From positions 1-64,000 of the forward strand of contig CACOMS010000005.1 in NCBI GenBank assembly GCA_902628375.1: DNA of 64,000 bases, written 5' to 3'. This document shows, one piece after another, positions 17,632 to 26,773 of the stretch. Within the stretch, counting starts at the first letter, position 1; the number at the start of each line of letters is the position of its first letter. The position numbers and the translations under genes are program-made. This DNA is from an uncultured SAR86 cluster bacterium (lineage in GTDB: Bacteria; Pseudomonadota; Gammaproteobacteria; Magnimaribacterales; Magnimaribacteraceae). The notes under the pieces are model-generated. The model made no database searches. It saw only the letters and a list, made by a program, of their open reading frames with translations, and was not told the DNA's origin.

Positions 17632-20442
17632 TTAATCGAAATCCTTCATAGAAGGGCAGCTACACATTAAGTTTCTATCACCATATACATTATCAACCCT
17701 TCCAACAGGCGGCCAATATTTATTCTTTTTCAAATACTCAACAGGGTAAGCAGCTTCTAATCTACTATACGGATGCGTCCATTCATCTTCCGAGATATGT
17801 AGTGAAGTATGAGGAGCATTTTTTAGCATATTATTTTCCTTTGGAAGAGTTCCAGATTTTATTCTTTGAATTTCTTCCTTTATTGAAATCATAGCTTCAC
17901 AAAACCTGTCTATCTCCTTTTTAGATTCACTCTCAGTTGGCTCTATCATTAGTGTTCCTGGAACTGGCCAAGACATAGTGGGCGCATGGAAGCCATAATC
18001 TATTAATCTTTTTGCTATGTCTTCTACTTCAATATCTAATTCCTTTAGATCTCTAACATCAAGGATGCATTCGTGAGCTACTAAACCATTAGATCCTTTA
18101 TATAAAACTTGGTAATGGTCTTGAAGTCTCTTGGCAATATAATTGGCATTTAAAATGGCTATTTCAGAGGCCTTCTTTAGATGATCTGAGCCCATCATCC
18201 TTATATACATCCAGCTGATAGGGAGTATGCTAGCACTTCCCCAATTTGAGGCAGATACTGGACCGACGATAGAATCTTTTTCATGAAATCCTGGTAGAAA
18301 ATCTTTTAAATGCTCTTTAACTCCGATCGGGCCAACCCCCGGACCTCCACCACCATGAGGTATACAGAAAGTTTTATGCAAGTTTAAGTGCGATACATCA
18401 CCCCCGAACTCTCCTGGATAACAAATCCCTACCATGGCATTTAAATTTGCTCCATCTATATAAACCTGTCCGCCGTTTTTATGAATAATTTCGCAAACCT
18501 CTTTTACAGTATCTTCAAACACACCATGAGTAGAGGGATAGGTGATCATAATTGCAGCTAGCTGCTCTTTATTTTCTTCAGCCTTCTGCTTAAGATCTTG
18601 GATATCTATATTTCCTTCATCATCACATTCGACAGGAATGGGAATCATATTCACCATCTGAGCGGAAGCAGGGTTAGTTCCATGAGCTGATTTGGGTATT
18701 AGGCAAATATTCCTTTTTTCATCACCTCTTTGTTTATGATAAGCATCTATTGCAAGTAAACCGGCATACTCTCCTTGAGATCCTGCATTGGGTTGAAGAG
18801 AAACCGCCTCATACCCTGTAATAGATGATAGCCAATTTTCTAAGTCAGTTATTAATTTTAGATAGCCTTCGATTTGATTTTTTGGTGCATAAGGATGAAT
18901 CTCTGAAAATTCTTTCCAGCTTACAGGTATCATTTCTGAAGTGGCATTCAATTTCATTGTGCACGAACCTAAAGGAATCATTGCTCTATCAAGAGCTATA
19001 TCTTTATCACACAGCCTTCTTATGTACCTTAGCATTTCTGTTTCTGAGTGATAGCTATTGAAAACTTCATGGGTAAGGTATTCAGACTGCCTTATTAAAT
19101 CTTCTTGTATAGAAATATTTACTTGATCTGACGTCTTGTTATTTTTTCCAAAAATTGATTTAAGGCTATCGATATCTGAATCTGAGGTGGTTTCATCAAA
19201 AGATATCCCTATATGATTTGAGTCTACTACTCTTAAGTTTATTTCCTCGCTTAATGTCTTATCGATTATTAGTTGTTGTTCCTTTTCTATTTTAATTACT
19301 AAGGTATCAAAGTAAGATTCATGTTTAATTATGTACCCTTGTGCTTCAAGAAAAGCTCCAAATTTTCTAGTCTTTAAGTTAACTTCAGTAGCTATTTCTT
19401 TTATTCCTTCAGGCCCATGGTAAACGGCATACATGCCAGCCATAATTGCTAGTAAAGCTTGTGCTGTACAGATATTACTTGTGGCCTTTTCCCGTCTAAT
19501 ATGCTGCTCTCGTGTTTGTAATGCTAATCGGTAAGCTATGCTGCCATGACTATCTAGGGAGGCTCCCACTATCCTGCCTGGAATAAAACGCTTATATTCT
19601 TCCCTGGTAGATATAAATGCTGCATGAGGCCCACCAAACCCCATTGGAACACCAAATCTTTGAGAGGATCCTACGGAAATATCTGCACCCATTTCACCTG
19701 GAGTTTTTATTATTGATAGTGCCAGAAGATCAGTAGCCACGACCGAAATACCCTTACCTTTGTGAGTATGGGCAATATGTTTAGAAAAGTCTTTAACTAA
19801 ACCATCTGAGCCAGGGTTCTGAAATAATGATCCAAAAAATTCATTTTCAAAACATTGATCAGCATCTGCAATTTTTAATTGAATGTTTAGTGATTTTGCC
19901 CTAGTTTTAAGTACTTTAATGGTTTGGGAAAAACAATTTTTATCTACAAAAAAGATATTAGATTTTGATTTTGAAATTCGTTTACATAAAGTCATTGCTT
20001 CTGCAGCCGCAGTGGCTTCATCCAGTAAAGAGGCATTAGAGATCTCTAGATCAGTCAGATCAGTAACCATGGTCTGGAAATTAATTAACGCTTCTAGTCT
20101 TCCTTGTGATATTTCTGACTGGTAGGGAGTATATGATGTATACCAACCTGGATTTTCAAAGATATTTCTTAGAATAACACCTGGAGTTACTGTTCCATAA
20201 TATCCTTGTCCAATATAACTCTTGTGTACTCTATTTTCTTTCGATATTTGTCTAAGTTCCTCTAAAGCTTGTGTCTCGGTAGTCCCATCATGCAAATTTA
20301 GTTTCTCTGACTTTATTCCTTTAGGCACTATATCTTCAATTAGTTCATCGAGCTCCTGATAACCAAGATAATTTAGAATCTTTTCAATATTCTGATCAGT
20401 AAGGCCTATATGTCTTTTTGAAAAAGAATTCTTTTGATTCAT
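17632..20442 (-). CDS. gcvP: Glycine dehydrogenase (decarboxylating), P-protein
   Basis: PLP enzyme of the glycine cleavage system; it decarboxylates glycine and passes the aminomethyl group to lipoyl-GcvH. It is a single-chain, fused form of 936 residues. The N-terminal half contains KSYIGQGYYGTVTP, and the PLP lysine is K690 in LNLHKTFCIPHGGGG. The C-terminal region has EPTESESKKEIDRFC. It is the last gene of the gcvT-gcvH-gcvP operon, 6 bases after gcvH. Confidence 0.97.
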   Translation of the reverse strand: MNQKNSFSKRHIGLTDQNIEKILNYLGYQELDELIEDIVPKGIKSEKLNLHDGTTETQALEELRQISKENRVHKSYIGQGYYGTVTPGVILRNIFENPGWYTSYTPYQSEISQGRLEALINFQTMVTDLTDLEISNASLLDEATAAAEAMTLCKRISKSKSNIFFVDKNCFSQTIKVLKTRAKSLNIQLKIADADQCFENEFFGSLFQNPGSDGLVKDFSKHIAHTHKGKGISVVATDLLALSIIKTPGEMGADISVGSSQRFGVPMGFGGPHAAFISTREEYKRFIPGRIVGASLDSHGSIAYRLALQTREQHIRREKATSNICTAQALLAIMAGMYAVYHGPEGIKEIATEVNLKTRKFGAFLEAQGYIIKHESYFDTLVIKIEKEQQLIIDKTLSEEINLRVVDSNHIGISFDETTSDSDIDSLKSIFGKNNKTSDQVNISIQEDLIRQSEYLTHEVFNSYHSETEMLRYIRRLCDKDIALDRAMIPLGSCTMKLNATSEMIPVSWKEFSEIHPYAPKNQIEGYLKLITDLENWLSSITGYEAVSLQPNAGSQGEYAGLLAIDAYHKQRGDEKRNICLIPKSAHGTNPASAQMVNMIPIPVECDDEGNIDIQDLKQKAEENKEQLAAIMITYPSTHGVFEDTVKEVCEIIHKNGGQVYIDGANLNAMVGICYPGEFGGDVSHLNLHKTFCIPHGGGGPGVGPIGVKEHLKDFLPGFHEKDSIVGPVSASNWGSASILPISWMYIRMMGSDHLKKASEIAILNANYIAKRLQDHYQVLYKGSNGLVAHECILDVRDLKELDIEVEDIAKRLIDYGFHAPTMSWPVPGTLMIEPTESESKKEIDRFCEAMISIKEEIQRIKSGTLPKENNMLKNAPHTSLHISEDEWTHPYSRLEAAYPVEYLKKNKYWPPVGRVDNVYGDRNLMCSCPSMKDFD

Positions 20443-20448
20443 CTAATC

Positions 20449-20835
20449 TTATGATTCACAGCTATTTATATATTCTTCTTCATCTAGTAATGAATCCAAT
20501 TCTTCAATATTGCTAGGAGAAAGTTGATAAAACCATCCATCATCATAAGGAGAGGAGTTTATGATTTCAGGGTTATCTTCTAGCTCTTCATTAATTGCTA
20601 TGACTTCTCCAGAAAGGGGGGAGTTAATTTCTGAAGCAGCTTTAACAGACTCAACTATCGCTGCTTCATCTTCTGCCTCTATTTGTTGACCTATTTCAGG
20701 TAGTTCAACAAAAACAATATCTCCTAACTGATCTTGCGCAAAATCGCTTATCCCAACTTTGGCAGAACCATCATCTTGCATCTGCACCCATTCATGCGTG
20801 GTTAAAAATTTTCTTTTATTATTTATTTCATTCAT
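20449..20835 (-). CDS. gcvH: Glycine cleavage system H protein
   Basis: Lipoylated carrier protein of the glycine cleavage system. It is 128 residues. The lipoylation site is K65 in IVESVKAASEINSPLSG, and the start region carries the conserved THEWV. Lipoyl ligation would need LipB/LipA or LplA, which are not in this window. It lies between gcvT and gcvP with gaps of only 4 and 6 bases. Confidence 0.97.
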   Translation of the reverse strand: MNEINNKRKFLTTHEWVQMQDDGSAKVGISDFAQDQLGDIVFVELPEIGQQIEAEDEAAIVESVKAASEINSPLSGEVIAINEELEDNPEIINSSPYDDGWFYQLSPSNIEELDSLLDEEEYINSCES

Positions 20836-20839
20836 TTTC

Positions 20840-21910
20840 TTAGAGATTTAAAAATTTTGGTTTAGTAATTTTAGCTCTTATTTTCTTTCCTCTAACTTGG
20901 GCATAGCAATAATCATTGTTATTCATAGACATTCTAGCTAAAGCTATAGGTTTTTTCAGCGTTGGAGAGTAACTTCCACTAGTAACTGTACCTTGATAGG
21001 AGCCATTTTCTTCAAAATGTATATTCTGGCCAGGTCTGACAATTATTTTTTCTTCAAATATTAGACCTTTCTGGATGCTATGACTTGCTTGTTTCTTTTT
21101 ATCTATATAACTAGATTTTCCTATGAAATTTCTATTCATATCGTCAAGATCAACTGTCCAGTCCATATTGCACTCTAAGGGAGAAATTGTTTCATCCATT
21201 TCATTTCCATATAAGTTAAAACCAGCTTCAAGTCTTAATGTGTCTCTAGCACCCAAGCCTATGGGATATGCCCCTGCACTTAAAAGTTCTTCCCATAAGA
21301 TTCTAGCTTCTTCTTCAGACAGAACAATTTCAACTCCTTTTTCGCCTGTATAGCCAGTTCTTGTAACAAGAGTTTGATCCATGCAGGTGCCAGAGAAAGG
21401 ACGTTTATTTAAACCAGTTATAAATAAATCATTTTTTATTCTGGACAAGACTTCATCAGTTTTTGGCCCCTGTACAGACAAGATACTTAAATCTGGTCTT
21501 TCTTTCATAGACACATCCCAATTTATGAGATTTTCATTTATCCAACTCATGTCTTTATCTCTAGTTGCGCAGTTGACGATTAGTCTATATCCAAATTCCA
21601 TTTTATAAACAATCAAATCATCCAATACATAACCCTTATCGTTAAGCATGGCTGAATAAAGCCCATCTGAGTTTTCTTTTAACTTTTCTATGTCATTGGA
21701 AAGTAGCCTTCTTAAGAAACTCTTTGATTGATCGCCAGAAAAATCAAGTATGGTCATATGGGAAACATCAAATATTCCGCATGTATTTCTTACTATTTCA
21801 TGTTCTTTTATCTGAGAGCCATAGTGAATTGGCATTTCCCATCCGTGAAAATTAATCATCTTTGCGGAAGAGGCTAAATGCAGAGAGTGAAGGGCAGTTT
21901 TGTTACTCAA
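20840..21910 (-). CDS. gcvT: Aminomethyltransferase, T-protein of glycine cleavage
   Basis: Transfers the methylene unit from aminomethyl-lipoyl-GcvH to tetrahydrofolate, releasing ammonia. It is 356 residues. Characteristic parts are FHGWEMPIHYGSQIKEHEIVR near the start, GIFDVSHMT with the folate-site Asp, and LGARDTLRLEAGFNLYGNEMD. As first gene of the gcv operon its upstream region (21911-22125) should carry the operon promoter; two conspicuous inverted repeats there are listed separately. Confidence 0.96.
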   Translation of the reverse strand: MSNKTALHSLHLASSAKMINFHGWEMPIHYGSQIKEHEIVRNTCGIFDVSHMTILDFSGDQSKSFLRRLLSNDIEKLKENSDGLYSAMLNDKGYVLDDLIVYKMEFGYRLIVNCATRDKDMSWINENLINWDVSMKERPDLSILSVQGPKTDEVLSRIKNDLFITGLNKRPFSGTCMDQTLVTRTGYTGEKGVEIVLSEEEARILWEELLSAGAYPIGLGARDTLRLEAGFNLYGNEMDETISPLECNMDWTVDLDDMNRNFIGKSSYIDKKKQASHSIQKGLIFEEKIIVRPGQNIHFEENGSYQGTVTSGSYSPTLKKPIALARMSMNNNDYCYAQVRGKKIRAKITKPKFLNL

Positions 21911-21972
21911 TTGATCTTTATAAATTGTATATTCTACTTCTTTCTTTAATTTCTTCCTTAATTTTGTTTTAA

Positions 21973-21997
21973 CTTATCCACTAAATCTGTGGATAAG
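21973..21997. promoter_or_regulatory. 9-bp inverted repeat containing a perfect DnaA-box sequence
   Basis: CTTATCCAC (21973-21981) and GTGGATAAG (21989-21997) form a perfect 9-bp inverted repeat around a 7-base A/T-rich centre, 63 bases upstream of gcvT. The minus strand of 21988-21996 reads TTATCCACA, the consensus high-affinity DnaA box of E. coli; the plus strand at 21974-21982 reads TTATCCACT, one mismatch from it. It could be a paired DnaA site or a hairpin/operator. Function not demonstrated. Confidence 0.5.
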
Positions 21998-22042
21998 TCT
22001 GTTAATGATTATTTAATCTTCTTTCCACCAACGCTCAAGAGC

Positions 22043-22065
22043 AATTGATCAAATATTGATCAATT
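22043..22065. promoter_or_regulatory. 10-bp palindrome with two TTGATCAA units, candidate operator
   Basis: AATTGATCAA and TTGATCAATT flank the 3-base centre ATA, giving a perfect dyad. Each arm also contains the 8-bp palindrome TTGATCAA (22045-22052 and 22056-22063), and the two copies are 11 bases apart, about one helical turn. The position between the divergent gcvT operon and the aminotransferase gene fits a binding site for a dimeric regulator. No matching regulator gene is adjacent. Confidence 0.45.
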
Positions 22066-22125
22066 AGATTTTAAAAAAATACCAGTTCGTCATGTTATGA
22101 TTGTCGCCCAGAAAGGTTCCACCGC

Positions 22126-23343
22126 ATGAGAAATTCATATAAAGAAATAGACTTAATAGAACTAGAGGTTCTTTATGAAAATCTAAAATCTAAGGGATTC
22201 TCTTTAGATTTAACAAGAGGAAAGCCTCATGAAGATCAACTTGATCTTTCCAGAAGTCTTAACGATCCTTTGGATAGCTTTCTCTACCAAGGCAAGGATG
22301 TAAGAAACTATGGAGAACTTCTGGGTTTATCGGGCTGTAGAGAAATTGGTTCCCAATTATTGGATTTTCCTGCAGATAATATAGTAGCAGGAAATAACAG
22401 CAGTCTTCTTTTAATGCATCAGTTACTTTCTTTCTTTTATATAGATGGAGGAGAAGAAACACCTTGGAATAAAAAAGATAGAGTATCCTTTTTATGTCCT
22501 AGCCCCGGATACGATAGACACTTTAGATTATGTGAGGAGTTCTCAATTAATATGATCCCAGTTTCTTTAACTGGAATTGGACCTGATATAGGTTCAATTA
22601 AGAAAGTTTTAGAAAAAGATGAATCTATAGAGGGAATTTGGTGCGTACCGAGACATTCAAACCCAACTGGAGACATATATTCAGATGAAATTACACTTCA
22701 GTTGTTAGATTTAGCTAAGAAGCATAATTTTAAAATATTTTGGGACAATGCTTACTCTGCTCATGATTTTGAAGAATCTCTAAATACGCCTAATATTTTT
22801 CAATTATCTAAAAATATACAAGCTGAAGATCATGTAATAGCTTTTGCTTCAACTTCTAAAATAACTTATGCAGGGGGAGGGGTCGGATTTGTTGGTATGA
22901 GTTCCAGGAATCTAGATAGATTCAGACCTTTCTATGCTTCAACAATTATTTCTCCTGATAAGGTAAATCAATTAAGGCATATTAATTTTTTTGAAAAGAT
23001 CGACTTGAAGACGCATATGGCTTCACATGCAAATTTAATAAGACCTAAATTTGATCTTGTTGAGAAGGTTTTATCTCTTCAGCCCTACGGAGAATGGACT
23101 AAGCCTTCTGGGGGCTATTTTGTTTCTTATTCTTCCGCTCCCGGTCTTGCAAGAGAGATTGTAAACCTAGCTAAAGAAGCAGGCCTGAAATTAACTTCTG
23201 CCGGTGCAACTTATCCCTATGGAATAGATTCGGAGGACAGCAATATTAGAATTGCCCCAACTGCTTGCAATATGGAAGAGTTAGAATCAGCTTTGGAAAT
23301 TTTAGTTGTTTGTATTTGTTTGGCAAATTTAAGAAAAAACTGA
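22126..23343 (+). CDS. Aspartate aminotransferase, group Ic (fold-type I PLP enzyme)
   Basis: A 405-residue class I/II-like aminotransferase. The N-terminal LTRGKPHEDQLDLS is characteristic of the Corynebacterium-type (group Ic) aspartate aminotransferases. PLP-binding features include RHSNPTGDIYS, FWDNAYSAHDF and Lys245 in STSKITYAGGGVGF. Likely reaction: aspartate/2-oxoglutarate transamination, though alanine or other substrates cannot be excluded. It is divergent from gcvT across a regulatory-looking gap and ends 3 bases before the convergent hspQ. Nearly all its Arg codons are AGA/AGG, typical of this genome. Confidence 0.82.
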   Translation: MRNSYKEIDLIELEVLYENLKSKGFSLDLTRGKPHEDQLDLSRSLNDPLDSFLYQGKDVRNYGELLGLSGCREIGSQLLDFPADNIVAGNNSSLLLMHQLLSFFYIDGGEETPWNKKDRVSFLCPSPGYDRHFRLCEEFSINMIPVSLTGIGPDIGSIKKVLEKDESIEGIWCVPRHSNPTGDIYSDEITLQLLDLAKKHNFKIFWDNAYSAHDFEESLNTPNIFQLSKNIQAEDHVIAFASTSKITYAGGGVGFVGMSSRNLDRFRPFYASTIISPDKVNQLRHINFFEKIDLKTHMASHANLIRPKFDLVEKVLSLQPYGEWTKPSGGYFVSYSSAPGLAREIVNLAKEAGLKLTSAGATYPYGIDSEDSNIRIAPTACNMEELESALEILVVCICLANLRKN

Positions 23344-23346
23344 TAA

Positions 23347-23679
23347 TTAGTTTTTACTACCCTCTAATATCTGATAGGTGTTTCCAGTTAACTTTCCAAA
23401 AAAGGTCGAAACATCTGGGTGAGATACCGGTGTGTTGCTATCGTCAACCAATAGGTTTTGCTGAGAGACATAAGCAGAATAGAAAACTTCTTCATTCTCA
23501 GCAAAGACATGATAAAAGGGTTGATCCTTTTTTGGTCTTATTGCAGCTGGAATAGATTGATACCATTCTTCAGTATTATTAAATTCTGGATCAACATCAT
23601 AAATAACACCCCTAAAATCTAGGTATTTATGCTTCACAACTTGCCCGATGGAGTATTCTGTTTCAACAATATTGGTCAT
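23347..23679 (-). CDS. hspQ: HspQ heat-shock/hemimethylated-DNA-binding family protein
   Basis: A 110-residue YccV/HspQ domain protein. Recognisable stretches are YSIGQVVKHKYLDFRGVIYDVDP, followed by QPFYHVFAENE and a conserved YVSQQNL segment. In E. coli HspQ stimulates Lon and binds hemimethylated DNA. It overlaps the upstream flavoprotein gene by 4 bases (ATGA at 23676-23679), so the two are co-transcribed, which is not an arrangement I recognise from other genomes. Confidence 0.9.
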   Translation of the reverse strand: MTNIVETEYSIGQVVKHKYLDFRGVIYDVDPEFNNTEEWYQSIPAAIRPKKDQPFYHVFAENEEVFYSAYVSQQNLLVDDSNTPVSHPDVSTFFGKLTGNTYQILEGSKN

Positions 23680-24884
23680 TTCACTAATTCGTTTAGATCA
23701 TTTGCTGTCTTTGTAAGTATATCTGAACTTATTTTTACTTTTTTTTCAACTAGCTTTTTACAAATTAAAAATTCTTTTGGGTTATTTATAGTTGTTACTG
23801 AAATAATAGTTTTATTACTCAAATAGAAAAGTGAAAATCCATCTGCATATTCTCTTTTAACTATTTCGTCATATTCTTCTGGCATGCCTACAATCTGGAG
23901 TTTCTGATTGTATTGATCTGACCAAAACCAAGGAATTACTTCATATTTTTCTTCTTGGCCCATAATATTAGCTGCGACAACTTTTGACTGCTCAAGTGCA
24001 TTTTGCACTGACTCTAGCCTTACGTTTTTATTAAGAAATTTATTAGGATGATTAGTGCAATCACCGCAAGCAAAAATTGATTGATCCGAAGTTATACCTT
24101 TATCGTTTACTAAAATACCATTATTACAATCAAGACCAGCATTTTCTGCTAACTCCTGGTTCGGAATTATTCCAATACCTATTATTAGAATATCAGCAGG
24201 TATTAAACTGCCATCATCAAGCTTCACCCTTTCTATACAAGTTTCTCCTTGCAGTTTCTCTATATTTGATTGGAAGTAAAAATTTACCCCATTTGTTTTA
24301 TGTAGATCTTCAAAATGCTCTGATATTTTTTTATCCACGGTTCTATTCATAGAACGATCAGCCATTTCAAATATAGAAACATTCATTCCAAGTTCACTCG
24401 CCACGGCTGCTACTTCTAATCCTATGTATCCAGCTCCTATGATAGAAAGATTTTTGCAGACACTCATTTGTTCTTTTATTTTTTCGACATCATCTATTGT
24501 TCTAAGGTAATAAACATTACCTAACTGTATTCCTTCTATTTCTAACTCTCTAGCTCTACTTCCTGTAGCTATTACAAGTTTTTCAAATTCAAATTCCTTT
24601 CCACATGAAGTTCTTACTTTTTTCTCTTCTCTATCAATTTCTTTAACTAGCGTATTTGGATAAAACTCAACCTCATTCTCTTCATAAAATTCTCTATTTT
24701 TCATATAAACCCTTTCTAAACCAACTTTTCCTTCTAAAAAAGATTTAGATAAAGGAGGTCTTTGATAGGGAGGGTGAGACTCTTCACCAATTAAAATAAT
24801 TTTATTGGTACAACCAAGTTTTTTTAAAGTTGCCACACATTGTCCAGCAGCTTGACCAGCACCTATGATTACTATGTTGCTCAC
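23676..24884 (-). CDS. FAD-dependent ferredoxin/rubredoxin reductase-like oxidoreductase
   Basis: A 402-residue flavoprotein of the ferredoxin-reductase type used with bacterial P450 and dioxygenase systems. FAD site IVIIGAGQAAGQ at the N-terminus, then YQRPPLSKSFL, NAD site LSIIGAGYIGLEVAAVASELG, and the second FAD motif SIFACGDCTNHPN. The C-terminal reductase domain is shorter and diverged. The partner ferredoxin or oxygenase is not adjacent, so the electron acceptor is unknown. Confidence 0.85.
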   Translation of the reverse strand: MSNIVIIGAGQAAGQCVATLKKLGCTNKIILIGEESHPPYQRPPLSKSFLEGKVGLERVYMKNREFYEENEVEFYPNTLVKEIDREEKKVRTSCGKEFEFEKLVIATGSRARELEIEGIQLGNVYYLRTIDDVEKIKEQMSVCKNLSIIGAGYIGLEVAAVASELGMNVSIFEMADRSMNRTVDKKISEHFEDLHKTNGVNFYFQSNIEKLQGETCIERVKLDDGSLIPADILIIGIGIIPNQELAENAGLDCNNGILVNDKGITSDQSIFACGDCTNHPNKFLNKNVRLESVQNALEQSKVVAANIMGQEEKYEVIPWFWSDQYNQKLQIVGMPEEYDEIVKREYADGFSLFYLSNKTIISVTTINNPKEFLICKKLVEKKVKISSDILTKTANDLNELVK

Positions 24885-24958
24885 TTAATAAAAAACTCGA
24901 TTTATTCCACAAATATTAATAAAGTTTACCCTTATTTTTAAACAATTAGAGGAAAATT

Positions 24959-25240
24959 ATGATTGGAATCGTAGCTACGTTAAAAATTAAAGAAGGATCT
25001 GGAAGTGACTTTGAAGCAGTTGCAACTGAACTGGTAGAAAAAGTTAATGCAAATGAAGAAGGTGTTGTTTATTACGATCTATATAAACAAGATGAAACAA
25101 CTTATGTCTTTTTAGAGAGGTATAAAGACCAAGAGGCACAAGAAGCTCACGGCAAGACTGACTACTTTAGAGAATTGGGTGCAAAGATGGGAGCTTTTAT
25201 GGCAGGGGCACCAGACATAAAGGTTTTACAGTCCGTTTAG
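24959..25240 (+). CDS. Antibiotic biosynthesis monooxygenase (ABM) domain protein
   Basis: A 93-residue single-domain protein with the dimeric alpha-beta barrel fold expected from MIGIVATLKIKEGSGSDFE and the central VYYDLYKQDETTYVFLERY, plus the AHGKTDYFRE motif. ABM/YgiN-like proteins act on quinones or aromatic compounds without cofactors; the substrate here is not known. It is divergent from the ferredoxin-reductase-like gene across 74 bases, which holds GAGGAAAAT just before the ATG as ribosome-binding site. Confidence 0.85.
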   Translation: MIGIVATLKIKEGSGSDFEAVATELVEKVNANEEGVVYYDLYKQDETTYVFLERYKDQEAQEAHGKTDYFRELGAKMGAFMAGAPDIKVLQSV

Positions 25241-25241
25241 A

Positions 25242-26297
25242 CTAAGGAAGATGAGGTTTAGCGAGATAATCTCTAGACCTCATTTCTTCTAGTCTGCTTA
25301 CAGTTCTCTTAAACGGATCTTCCAGTCTTGATCCTTTGTAGATTTCTGCTATTAGTTTTTCAGAAGAAATTATCAGGTTTACATTTCTCTCATAACATTC
25401 ATCAATTAGAGCTATAAATCTTCTTGCCTCATCATCTCTATTTTCTAGATTAGGTATGTCTGAAATTATTAAGGTATGAAACTCTTTAGTTAGTTCTATG
25501 TAATCCTTGCTACTTCTCGGCCCTCCACAGATATCAGAGAATCCAAACCAAGCAGTTCCTTCAGATAGCATTTCGACATTAATATCTCTTCCTAGTATAG
25601 AAATGTATGTCTTTTTAGAAATATTTCCTTGCGCTAATTCATAGAAATAAGATTTTAGAGTCTTAGTTGAGTCTTTAGAGTTCGATTGAAGGTAGATTTC
25701 CTTTTTCTCCAAGGACCTTAGTCTATAGTCTTGTAAACTGTTTAGCTCATAAACATGACAGTTTCTTTTAATTAGGTCTATTGCAGGTAGGAATCTAGCT
25801 CTATGCAATCCATCTTTATACAATTCATCCGGGTTTGTATTAGAAGTTGTAATAAGGACTATCTTCTTTTCAAACAGCTTTTCAAGAAATCTCCCCAAGA
25901 TCATTGCATCACCAATATCTTCTACTAAAAATTCGTCGAAACACAAAACCTCACAGTTCTTAGAAATCTCATCAACTGCTTTATTAATAGGGTCTGATAT
26001 ATTAGAGAACCTGGATAGGTCATCATGAAGCTTTTGCATAAACCTATGAAAATGTAACCTTTCCTTTTTTTTACTTTGTATGCTTTCAAAAAATATATCC
26101 ATCATTTGGGTTTTCCCTCTTCCAACTTTGCCATGTAGATAGAGCCCTTTTATTTGAGGATTTTTAAACCAAGATTTGGATCTTTTATCTATTTTTTTTT
26201 GAATCCCATCTAGAAGGTAAACCAATTCTCTCTGTTTAGAATCTAATAGTAGTTTGTTCTCCTTAATCAGAGATTCAAATATTTGTGATGGCTTCAA
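25242..26297 (-). CDS. zapE: Cell division ATPase ZapE (AFG1 family)
   Basis: A 351-residue AAA-like P-loop ATPase. The Walker A is GLYLHGKVGRGKTQMMD near residue 50; FHRFMQKLHDDL and the Walker B VLCFDEFLVEDI follow, then the sensor TTSNTNPDELYKDGLHRARF. ZapE associates with FtsZ in E. coli under stress. Convergent with the ABM gene, one base between stops, and 3 bases after a GFA-family gene. Confidence 0.92.
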   Translation of the reverse strand: MKPSQIFESLIKENKLLLDSKQRELVYLLDGIQKKIDKRSKSWFKNPQIKGLYLHGKVGRGKTQMMDIFFESIQSKKKERLHFHRFMQKLHDDLSRFSNISDPINKAVDEISKNCEVLCFDEFLVEDIGDAMILGRFLEKLFEKKIVLITTSNTNPDELYKDGLHRARFLPAIDLIKRNCHVYELNSLQDYRLRSLEKKEIYLQSNSKDSTKTLKSYFYELAQGNISKKTYISILGRDINVEMLSEGTAWFGFSDICGGPRSSKDYIELTKEFHTLIISDIPNLENRDDEARRFIALIDECYERNVNLIISSEKLIAEIYKGSRLEDPFKRTVSRLEEMRSRDYLAKPHLP

Positions 26298-26300
26298 TTT

Positions 26301-26711
26301 TTATTGGATAGGATTTTTCTTAAAAGTATGTACGGTTAAATCAGCTGGAGACCAATTTTCGGCACTATCACCCCAAAAATTTGAGTCTATCTTTACCCAA
26401 GATGAATCATTTAGTCCTCCCGCTTTGATGAGCTTAATGCCTTCCATGCCCTCTATCTTACTAATAAGAGGGGAACCGCATTTCTCGCAGAATCCTCTGC
26501 TAACTACAGCACCATCAGTGCCTGTAACAGAAAAATATTTAATTTCTCCATTAATAACGAGAGAGCTATCTTGAATCATTATTATTGTAGCTTTACCAGA
26601 TCCAGTTGATTTACGACAATCAGTGCAGTGGCAGTGACTTGCAGATATGACTGCATTTGAATTGAATGAGTAGCTAATTTCTCCACATAAACATCCGCCT
26701 TCTCTATTCAT
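26301..26711 (-). CDS. GFA/CENP-V-family zinc-binding protein
   Basis: A 136-residue protein with the zinc-binding cysteine pattern of glutathione-dependent formaldehyde-activating-like proteins: GGCLCGEISY at the N-terminus, SHCHCTDCRKSTGS near residue 25, and CEKCGSPL near residue 75. Most family members have no proven glutathione or formaldehyde activity, so the name should be read only as the fold. It precedes zapE with a 3-base gap. Confidence 0.88.
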   Translation of the reverse strand: MNREGGCLCGEISYSFNSNAVISASHCHCTDCRKSTGSGKATIIMIQDSSLVINGEIKYFSVTGTDGAVVSRGFCEKCGSPLISKIEGMEGIKLIKAGGLNDSSWVKIDSNFWGDSAENWSPADLTVHTFKKNPIQ

Positions 26712-26773
26712 TTTATTTCCCCCTTTTTATGCGTATAAATTTTTTTAAGTAATTACATTAAATTTTTCAGAAG

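Noticed and set aside
21973-22065. Chromosomal replication origin
   Set aside because: Only one perfect and one near DnaA box are present, with no dnaA, dnaN, gidA or parAB genes nearby.
21911-22125. Glycine riboswitch upstream of gcvT
   Set aside because: The region lacks the paired aptamer motifs expected of a glycine riboswitch; only short inverted repeats are visible.
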